From: Gemmatimonadales bacterium UBA4456
GTDB taxonomy: Bacteria; Gemmatimonadota; Gemmatimonadetes; Longimicrobiales; Gaopeijiaceae
Assembly: GCA_002390225.1 (NCBI GenBank)
Contig: DGOW01000010.1
Span: forward strand, 1 to 29,547
DNA length: 29,547 nt
Reading direction: 5' to 3'
This document shows positions 21,627 to 28,091 of the stretch, one piece after another. Below the pieces are notes generated by a model that worked only from the letters and a program-made list of their open reading frames with translations, was not told where the DNA came from and searched no databases. The position numbers were made by a program, and so were the translations under genes. The stretch's first letter is position 1; each line of letters begins with the position of its first letter.

Positions 21627-24014
21627 CTAACCGACGTGCTGGTCGAGGCGGCCGTGGATCGGACGACCCTCGAGTTCAGCTAAAATGATGTCCGGGGTCA
21701 GCGGTGTCCGGCACAGACACCGGCCACCCATCGCGTCCGCCACAGCGCAAGTCAGCGCCGCCGCTCCTGCCCCGACGGGTGGTTCACCGATCCCCTTCGC
21801 CCCGACGGGGTCCTGGGGATCAGGAATGTTGACCGCGCCCCACTTGAGGTCGGATGGGATGTCCAGGAAGCCCGGTGGTCGGGCCGTATACAAACGATTC
21901 GCAAACGGGACGCCCCACTTCGGATCGAAGACCCAGCGCTGGGTCATCGCCATCCCCATACCCTGGATACTGCCACCAAAGACCTGGGCTCCGAGGCTGC
22001 GGGGGTGGATCACCGTCCCGCAGTCCGTGATGCCTACGTACTCCTTCAACTCGACGACACCCGTCTCCTCATCGAGCTCGACCATCGCGAAGCCCGCGAC
22101 CCAGGAGTAGATGTTGCCCTCTCCACCGTAGTTGTCGCGCGCGATGCCCATCAGGCCTTCGCCCGCAAGCATCTGCGCCGCCGGCACGGTCTGCGCGTGG
22201 ATATCCTCGGGGAGCACCATGCCGGAGTACTCACCACCCATGGCAATCGCTCGTTCAGCGATCCGTGCCAGGGTCATGGTGCCACCGGGTCCACGTACCC
22301 GGCCCGAGTCGACCCGGTACGCTGAGGGTGAACCTCCCATCGCCGCGGCCGCGACCGCGCGGATCTTCCGCAGCGCATCCGACGCCGCTGCGTGATTGGC
22401 GCGCGTGTGTGCGGTCGTCGTCTGGGAACCCGCCTGCACCGTTGAGCGTGGGTACGCTCGAGCAGAGTTACCCCATACGATCTCGACGTCTTCCCAATCG
22501 TAACCGAGGAGTTCAGCCGCCGGGCGCGCCGTGTCTGCAATGGAATGCGTCCCCAGGTTCCCGATGCCCTGATGGACGTAAAGCTTGCCGTCAGGTCGGA
22601 TGAGCATCATCCCGTCCCGCCCTCTCGAGCCGGCGGTGTACGGTGAGAGGCCGATCCCGATACCAGTCACCTTGGACCCGTTTCGCTGACCCGACATCGC
22701 GAGCTTGGCATCCCAGTCGAACATCTCCCGGCCCTGCTCGAGCGCCTCGACCGCGTGGACGCTCGTAAGCGTCGCATTACGCGGTCCGAATTCAACATCG
22801 GCTCCCGGGGCATTGAGACGGTGCATCTCGAACCGATCGATGCCCAACTCACGTGCCGCTTTCTCTAGAATGGGCTCCATCATCGAGATGATCTGAGCGC
22901 CACCCGGACCGCGCTGGGCAGCCTTGGGCGGGGTATTCGTGTACATCGACACGCCGCGGAAGTGCATGTTCTGCGGTGTGTATGTCAGGTCGGCAATCAT
23001 GCCGGCCGTATTGAAATCACCGGCACCGTACGGACCGCTCTCCTGAACGATGATCAGGTCGATCGCATTGCACTTTCCATTCTCCAGAAAGCCCATCTTG
23101 AGCCAGCTCTGGAAACCGGGCCGAGCGCGTCCAACGTAGTTCTCCTCATACCGTGTGATCCTCAGCATCACCGGCCGATCGATCTTCCTACTGAAGAGCG
23201 CCGGGATTTGCATGACCGTAGTGCCTGCGATCTTCGATCCGAAACCACCGCCGCAGTACTCGGAAACCAGATTGATATTCTCGGGGTCGATCTGGAGCGC
23301 ACCGGCGAGAGCGAACTTCGTCTGTTGAGAACTCTGTGTGGAGACAAACGCATGCAGCGTCTCGCCCTCCCAGTACGCCATATTGGAGCGTGGCTCCATG
23401 GGATGGTGCGAGAGTGACTGGTGGACAATCGTCTCTTCGAGGACGAGCGCCGATTCGGCAAAGGCCGACTCCGGATCACCCTTCGTCCATTCCACCGGGC
23501 AGGACGGGTTCGGCATTCCGCCCCCATCGATTGTCGCGAAGTCGGAGTCCGTCCACTTCAAATCGCTCCAACCATCCTGACCGGAGAACTGGTTTCCGTC
23601 TACGTAAGCGTTCGGGCCGTCGGGACGCAGGCTGTCGAGCGGATCGACTACGAACGGCAACGGTTCGAAGTCGATCTCGATCGCCTCGATCGCGGCCGCC
23701 GCCGTCTCCTCGTCGACCGCTGCCACTGCCAGGATAGGCTCACCTTCATAGCGTGGAGTATCGGTCAGGCATGCCTCGCGTGGCCCTTCACGCGATGGCA
23801 CCTCGCTGGCGCGAAGAATACCGATGACCCCGTCCATCGCGAGCGCCCGGCTCGCGTCGACGTTGCGCACACGCGCGTGAGGCATCGGAGAGAGCAGGAG
23901 CTTGGCGAACACCATGCCTGGTGCCCGAAAGTCCTCAGCGTACTTGGCTCGACCCGTAATCTTCGCATGAAGATCGGGTGGCGCGATATCGGTTCCTACC
24001 AGTTTCTCGGCCAT
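21627..24014 (-). CDS. Molybdenum-binding large subunit of aldehyde/xanthine oxidase family (PaoC-like)
   Basis: A 795-residue catalytic subunit that hydroxylates an aldehyde or N-heterocycle at the molybdenum-cytosine-dinucleotide cofactor. The N-terminal domain starts HAKITGRAKYAEDFRAPGM. Mo-cofactor motifs include GGGFGSKIAG and TPPKAAQRGPGGAQ. The catalytic glutamate is E744 in GAKGIGEPPVGAG. The full-length fold is intact. There is no signal peptide, so export would be by hitchhiking on the Tat-bearing small subunit, as in E. coli PaoABC. A G-rich ribosome site precedes the ATG, 9 bases after the small-subunit stop. Substrate is not determinable here. Confidence 0.93.
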   Translation of the reverse strand: MAEKLVGTDIAPPDLHAKITGRAKYAEDFRAPGMVFAKLLLSPMPHARVRNVDASRALAMDGVIGILRASEVPSREGPREACLTDTPRYEGEPILAVAAVDEETAAAAIEAIEIDFEPLPFVVDPLDSLRPDGPNAYVDGNQFSGQDGWSDLKWTDSDFATIDGGGMPNPSCPVEWTKGDPESAFAESALVLEETIVHQSLSHHPMEPRSNMAYWEGETLHAFVSTQSSQQTKFALAGALQIDPENINLVSEYCGGGFGSKIAGTTVMQIPALFSRKIDRPVMLRITRYEENYVGRARPGFQSWLKMGFLENGKCNAIDLIIVQESGPYGAGDFNTAGMIADLTYTPQNMHFRGVSMYTNTPPKAAQRGPGGAQIISMMEPILEKAARELGIDRFEMHRLNAPGADVEFGPRNATLTSVHAVEALEQGREMFDWDAKLAMSGQRNGSKVTGIGIGLSPYTAGSRGRDGMMLIRPDGKLYVHQGIGNLGTHSIADTARPAAELLGYDWEDVEIVWGNSARAYPRSTVQAGSQTTTAHTRANHAAASDALRKIRAVAAAAMGGSPSAYRVDSGRVRGPGGTMTLARIAERAIAMGGEYSGMVLPEDIHAQTVPAAQMLAGEGLMGIARDNYGGEGNIYSWVAGFAMVELDEETGVVELKEYVGITDCGTVIHPRSLGAQVFGGSIQGMGMAMTQRWVFDPKWGVPFANRLYTARPPGFLDIPSDLKWGAVNIPDPQDPVGAKGIGEPPVGAGAAALTCAVADAMGGRCLCRTPLTPDIILAELEGRPIHGRLDQHVG

Positions 24015-24023
24015 GATCCCCCC

Positions 24024-24656
24024 TTACACGCTGCGCGCGAGCTCGGCAGCTCGCATGGCGCAGGTGAGAATCTTGTCGTAGTCGGCACAGCGGCAGAGGT
24101 TGCCGGACAGAGCATGCCGCGCTTCTTCGCGGGTCGGATTCGGATTGACCTCGATCATTTCAGTCATTGCCATGATGAAGCCCGGGGCGCAGAACGCGCA
24201 CTGAAACGCGCCCTCTTCCATCACCGCCTGCTGAACCACGGAAAGCTCACCCGTATCCGGATCCTCAAGCCCTTCGATCGTGGTCACGGCACGGCCGCGA
24301 ACCTGGTGCGTCAGCATTGAGCAGCCGTATTGCGCGACCCCATCGACCAACAGCGTGCAGGCACCGCACTCAGCCCGGTCACAACCGAGCTTGGTGCCCG
24401 TGAGTCCGAGCTTGTATCGGAGCGTCATGGCAAGCGTCTCGTGCGGTAGCACATCGACTCGCCGCTCCTGGCCGTTCACGTTCAGCGTGATCAGCCTCTC
24501 GGTTGCCGTCTGGTAGGTCGCCGCACCCAGGAGAGGAGACCCCCGGAAGAGGTGGCCTGCCGACGAAGCGGTGGCACCTGTGGCGATCACACCCTTGATG
24601 AACGTGCGTCGAGTGTACTTCTCCTCGAGCACGCCCATGGACTCTGCCTGATCCAT
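24024..24656 (-). CDS. Tat-exported 2Fe-2S small subunit of molybdenum hydroxylase (PaoA-like)
   Basis: A 210-residue iron-sulfur subunit. Residues 15-43 form a Tat signal (TRRTFIKGV followed by a hydrophobic stretch), which directs the folded complex to the periplasm. A plant-type [2Fe-2S] domain uses C92, C97, C100 and C112 (GCDRAECGAC). A second helical [2Fe-2S] domain uses C153, C156, C188 and C190 (CAFCAPG ... LCRC). The ATG at 24656 has AGGAG upstream. It is the first gene of the order small, large, FAD, cytochrome b. No convincing promoter was found in the 116 bases before it. Confidence 0.93.
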   Translation of the reverse strand: MDQAESMGVLEEKYTRRTFIKGVIATGATASSAGHLFRGSPLLGAATYQTATERLITLNVNGQERRVDVLPHETLAMTLRYKLGLTGTKLGCDRAECGACTLLVDGVAQYGCSMLTHQVRGRAVTTIEGLEDPDTGELSVVQQAVMEEGAFQCAFCAPGFIMAMTEMIEVNPNPTREEARHALSGNLCRCADYDKILTCAMRAAELARSV

Positions 24657-24772
24657 CGAGCACTCCTGCTACATAGGGCACATCGGGTTCCATCAACATA
24701 TGGAGCGAAACCCACGTGCGCGAGCGCACAGATCGCGAACGGCCCTGCCGAATTTCAGTAGGTCCAGCGCTG

Positions 24773-25918
24773 TCAACTCATCCGTGAAAAGAGGTCGACA
24801 TGCGCGTCGACAATGCGCCGCATGGCGTCTGGATCTGGATCGAGACTCCAGTCGCCCTCAACGCTCGTTCCTCCGAGTGCGATTCCATCGCTTCTCGGTG
24901 ACATGTGCACGAAGCCGCCGGCCATGGGTGACGCCGCTCCGAAGGTCGAATAATCGACGCCAGCCTGAGGCATGAGCAGCGTGAGCTGACCCTTGAGCGG
25001 GACCAACTCTTCGTCGCCCACGAGCGCCTTCGCGCCGAGGCCGGTGCAGTTCACGATGACGGACTCAGAAAGCGCAGCGAGGTCTCGCCGCGACTCGAAC
25101 CGACGGATTACGATCCCGGCGCCCACGCCTCGAACATCTGCGACGAGACGGTCCAGGTAGATCGACGGCTCGATCCGCATCGATGGCCGCATGACTGCGT
25201 ACCGCGTCGGGAACGGGTGCTGCCCAGGCCCGTAGACGGTGGATCCCGGCTGGAGATCCGCCGGCAACAGTTCGCTCCCACGACCACCGTCAGCGGAGGG
25301 TGGCGCGTTGCGGAGCGAATACCCGTCCATCCACGAGACACCATAGCCCCGCCCCACGAGCAGCTGGAGCTCGGTCCACGCGATCCGCGCAGCTGTCCGG
25401 AACTGATCGTCCCACGCAGCTGTCCGACGATCCCCGTCGACAAGACCCGAGGTCGGCGTCCAACTGGCGAGCGACATGTTCGACGTCGTGTTCGGAGGAA
25501 CGTTCTCTGTGTAGATGGTGACATCGAAGCCCCGGCGCTGTAGCTGCCGGGTGGTGGTCAGGCCGACCACACCGCACCCGATCACCGCAGCCTGACGCTG
25601 CGCCCGACCGACTGCCATCTCGGCCGCCATCTGGCCCGTACCCCACGAAAGGGACATCCCCGAGCCCCCATGCCCATAGTTATGGATGATGAGCTTGTCC
25701 CCCAGCCGCTCGCCTCGCAGTACGAAGCCGGAAGGCCGGTACGGTCGCAGGCCAACGGTCGTCCGGATGATCCTCTCCCAGGCCGCGTCGACTGGCTCGA
25801 GTCGCCGAACCGGCCGGACGTAACCTACGCGCCCCGTGCTTGATCCGGCCGTGCAGCCGCCCAGCCCGAGTCCCATCAGGCCGAACCCGCTTGACTTGAG
25901 CATCGATCTACGATCCAT
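24773..25918 (-). CDS. D-amino-acid-oxidase-like FAD lipoprotein with circularly permuted order
   Basis: A 381-residue FAD oxidoreductase related to D-amino acid oxidase. The N-terminus combines a twin-arginine start (RRSMLK) with a lipobox LGGC22, so it is probably a periplasmic lipoprotein. In ordinary DAAO the FAD-binding Rossmann motif is N-terminal, and the segment GLRPxR ... HNYGHGGxG ... WG closes the protein. Here TTVGLRPYRPSGFVL (53-67) and IHNYGHGGSGMSLSWG (78-93) come first, and the FAD motif AAVIGCGVVGL (110-120) follows. The protein ends after the GIALGGTSVEGDWS strand and one helix, just where DAAO would continue into GLRP. R58 would match the DAAO arginine that binds substrate carboxylate. 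The natural substrate is unknown. Confidence 0.85.
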   Translation of the reverse strand: MDRRSMLKSSGFGLMGLGLGGCTAGSSTGRVGYVRPVRRLEPVDAAWERIIRTTVGLRPYRPSGFVLRGERLGDKLIIHNYGHGGSGMSLSWGTGQMAAEMAVGRAQRQAAVIGCGVVGLTTTRQLQRRGFDVTIYTENVPPNTTSNMSLASWTPTSGLVDGDRRTAAWDDQFRTAARIAWTELQLLVGRGYGVSWMDGYSLRNAPPSADGGRGSELLPADLQPGSTVYGPGQHPFPTRYAVMRPSMRIEPSIYLDRLVADVRGVGAGIVIRRFESRRDLAALSESVIVNCTGLGAKALVGDEELVPLKGQLTLLMPQAGVDYSTFGAASPMAGGFVHMSPRSDGIALGGTSVEGDWSLDPDPDAMRRIVDAHVDLFSRMS

Positions 25919-26256
25919 ACGCCGTCACACTTGGTTGCGGTTGTTACGCACGTCAGTTGCCAATGCTTAGAGGGGCAGCCGTTGTCCGGCAAGCCGCGTC
26001 CCCGTTGCACGAAGGATCGGGTCCACGGGCGGGGCCGGGAACGGCCAGGTCAGCGGCACCTCGTATCCCGTGATCGCCCGGACTGGATCCCAGGGCATTG
26101 AGGGCACGATTCAGGCCCCGGACAGACAGTACACGATTGCCGCGCACGCCCGGAGCCATGGTCTCGTCCTCGAGCTCACCAGCGGAGAGACACAGGTATT
26201 CCGCCTGGACTGAGACGACCCGATAGCCTGTTGAGCGGAGCCCGAATGTACCCAAC
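25919..26256. other. Non-coding gap with possible gene remnant on the plus strand
   Basis: No intact gene is supported in these 338 bases. On the plus strand the frame ending at TGA 26211-26213 reads in a protein-like way (IEGTIQAPDRQYTIAAHARS, LELTSGETQVFRLD). It has only a GTG (26070) without a ribosome site, and a TAG further upstream. It may be the C-terminal remnant of a lost gene. The overlapping minus-strand frame (25953-26255) has unlikely composition and no family. Confidence 0.3.
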
Positions 26257-27087
26257 TCACTCAGAAGTCTGCATACAGTCTAGCGCGCGACCGACAACGA
26301 CGGTTCGGCGCAGCAGCCCTTCGTCGACCCCCGTGAGCATACGGGACCGCTTCTCGCACTCGGCATCGACTGCCTCGTCACCCTCGGCCTGTCGTAATGC
26401 CGCCTCATGTCGGACCAGTGCTTCCAGACGCCGCACGATCGACGCCCGGAAGTCCGATGTCACGTCCCGCTCGTTCATTATATCGAAGCCGGCCCCCTCG
26501 ACCATGCAGCGCAACGACGTCTCTGCGTCGACGTCACCGGGGCCGAGCTTGAGGGCGCGATCCCGCCGACTGCCCTGTAACCCATCTGCGACCTCGATCG
26601 TGGCGACTGCGAGGTACCCGCCAGGCATCAGGACACGACGACATTCTCTCAACACGGAGAGCTTATCGACCAGTCAACACATGACGTCGGCATGACAGAC
26701 TCCCGAGAAGTGACCGTCTCCAATGGGAAGCATTCGGCCATCCGCGCACACCTGCAGCACCGGTCGCTCCAGCTGCTCAGACAGTCCACGACGTCCCTGT
26801 CGGAGGGCCTCAAGCGGAACGTCGATCGAGACCAGCTGAGCCCCCGTGCGCTGGGCCATCAGGCCGCCCGGCCACCCCCGGCCTGCTCCGAGGTCGAGGA
26901 GTCGATCGCCGCTCTCGAGCCCGAGCACGCTGACCAGCCACTCGACCTGCTCGACCGTCGTCCACCCATTCGCGGTCGAGCCTCCGGTCTCATCTCGGAA
27001 CGTTGTCCCGACGGCGGTTCGAAAGCGGAGGTACTTCTCCTCGAACGATCGAGTCGTCGCGCAGTGGTGTGAGGAGTCGTCGATCAT
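26257..27087 (-). CDS. Class I SAM-dependent methyltransferase with in-frame TGA (candidate selenoprotein or nonsense-interrupted)
   Basis: Read through, this is a 276-residue class I methyltransferase. Motif I is LLDLGAGRGWPGG (63-75), the acidic residue closing strand 2 is D89 (SIDVPLEAL), and CADGRMLPI (114-122) is the next motif. Then FSGVCHADVMC is followed by TGA at codon 138 (26676-26674), and the same frame continues LVDKLSVLRECRRVLMPGG, the expected helix and motif III, to a normal stop. There is no frameshift; one codon alone is affected. A hairpin starting 12 bases after the TGA fits bacterial SECIS rules, so selenocysteine next to Cys137 is possible. A nonsense mutation or base error is the alternative. 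The ATG at 27087 is divergent from the SRPBCC gene. The methyl acceptor is unknown. Confidence 0.75.
26640..26667 (-). promoter_or_regulatory. SECIS-like hairpin after the methyltransferase TGA
   Basis: On the minus strand CUCUC (26661-26657) pairs with GAGAG (26650-26646) around the loop CGUGUU, with G in the first two loop positions. A lower stem GAUA/UGUC (26667-26664 with 26643-26640) extends it across a 2x2 internal loop. The apical loop begins 17 bases after the UGA, the same spacing as in the E. coli fdhF SECIS element. No bulged U of the fdhF type is seen, so SelB binding is unproven. Confidence 0.4.
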
Positions 27088-27155
27088 GATCGTCAGGCGG
27101 AACCGTTGCGGTTGCCGAACGTATCCTCGTGCGACGCTTCCCACGAGAGGATCAC

Positions 27156-27593
27156 ATGCCCAAGCAAGCCAAGTCCATCGTCATCCAGCGCCCGGTCGAA
27201 GACGTGTTCGCATACATGGATGACGTGAGCCGTGAGCCCGAATGGCAACCTCAGCTGATTGAAGCAGAGCAGATTCCATCGGGGCCCGCCACCGTGGGCA
27301 CGAAGAGGCGGTATGTCTCCGAATTCCTGGGCAAACGCGTGGAGAACACCTACGTCGTGAAGGTCTACGAGCCCAACACTCGGCTTGTGGTGAAGACGAC
27401 GACGGATTCCGTGCTCGACGCCACCAGTGACATCCGGTGGGAAGCGGTACCCGAAGGGACACGGGTGACCATGGCTCTCGACGGTCGTCCCAGGGGTGCA
27501 CTCCGCTTCGTTCCTGCTCGGGTGATGGAGTCGACCTTCGAGAAGGAGATTGCCACAACACTCAAGAGGCTCAAGGAACGACTCGAAGCCTGA
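27156..27593 (+). CDS. SRPBCC-family (START-like) protein
   Basis: A 145-residue soluble protein of the SRPBCC/polyketide-cyclase superfamily, helix-grip folds with a hydrophobic pocket for lipids or other small ligands. It starts in the usual way (SIVIQRPVEDVFAYMDDVSREPEWQ), where a short strand is followed by the helix VFAYMDD and a conserved W. It ends in the long C-terminal helix (ESTFEKEIATTLKRLKERLE). The ATG at 27156 has AGAGG at good spacing. It is divergent from the methyltransferase across 68 bases. Members of this subgroup are mostly uncharacterised, so I assign no ligand. Confidence 0.85.
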   Translation: MPKQAKSIVIQRPVEDVFAYMDDVSREPEWQPQLIEAEQIPSGPATVGTKRRYVSEFLGKRVENTYVVKVYEPNTRLVVKTTTDSVLDATSDIRWEAVPEGTRVTMALDGRPRGALRFVPARVMESTFEKEIATTLKRLKERLEA

Positions 27594-27700
27594 ACGGGAG
27601 GACTACGCCTACTTCCCTTCGGCAGGCTACACTCACGAGATTGTAAAAAATCAGGTCAGGTGAAGTTCAGAACGGTCCCCTATCCGCGACACAGACGAAC

Positions 27701-28081
27701 ATGGCGCCAGTGCAGATCACCTTCACAACCAGCCAGCTCGCCGACGCTGCCAAGGTCGGGAGCCAGACTCTTCGCTACTATGAGCGCCGCGGCCTGCTCC
27801 CGGAGCCGCCTCGCACCGAGGGTGGTCACAGAATCTACGGACAAAAGCACCTCGAGCGACTTCGCTTCATTCAAGACATCCAGACACTCGGATTCCATCT
27901 CGAAGAGATCCACGCACTCCTCGAAGTCAACGAAACCCCGCCCGTGGGCGCACAGGCGCCCGAGGTGCTTGATTCGTTCATTGATCGGATCGACGAGAAG
28001 GCCCAGACGCTCGCTCAGATGCGGGCGACCCTGGCGGACCTTCGGACTCGGGCGACGTCCGAGCTTCGCGACCAGAGTTAG
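27701..28081 (+). CDS. MerR-family transcriptional regulator
   Basis: A 126-residue dimeric DNA-binding protein. The winged helix-turn-helix is clear (TTSQLADAAKVGSQTLRYYERRGLLP, beginning near residue 9, then GGHRIYG and an RLRFIQ helix). A C-terminal coiled coil for dimerisation runs about 90-118 (FIDRIDEKAQTLAQMRATLADL). The protein contains no cysteine at all, so it cannot sense metal through thiolates as MerR, CueR or ZntR do, and it lacks a drug-binding C-terminal domain. The signal is therefore unknown. It follows the SRPBCC gene in the same direction after 107 bases and converges with the ABC-F gene (10-base gap). Confidence 0.92.
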   Translation: MAPVQITFTTSQLADAAKVGSQTLRYYERRGLLPEPPRTEGGHRIYGQKHLERLRFIQDIQTLGFHLEEIHALLEVNETPPVGAQAPEVLDSFIDRIDEKAQTLAQMRATLADLRTRATSELRDQS

Positions 28082-28091
28082 ATCGAGAGAG

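Noticed and set aside
24771..24776. Perfect TTGACA on the minus strand upstream of the Mo-hydroxylase operon
   Set aside because: No acceptable -10 element at 16-18 bases, and it overlaps the end of the oxidase gene. Not strong enough to call a promoter.
25953..26255. 100-codon minus-strand frame in the gap beside the permuted oxidase
   Set aside because: No ribosome site and no hydrophobic core or motif. The opposite strand reads more like protein.
26257..27144. Methyltransferase explained as a frameshifted pseudogene
   Set aside because: The two halves are in the same frame, and the 18 bases between them encode the expected helix LVDKLS. Only a single TGA separates them, so this is a nonsense or recoding case, not a frameshift.
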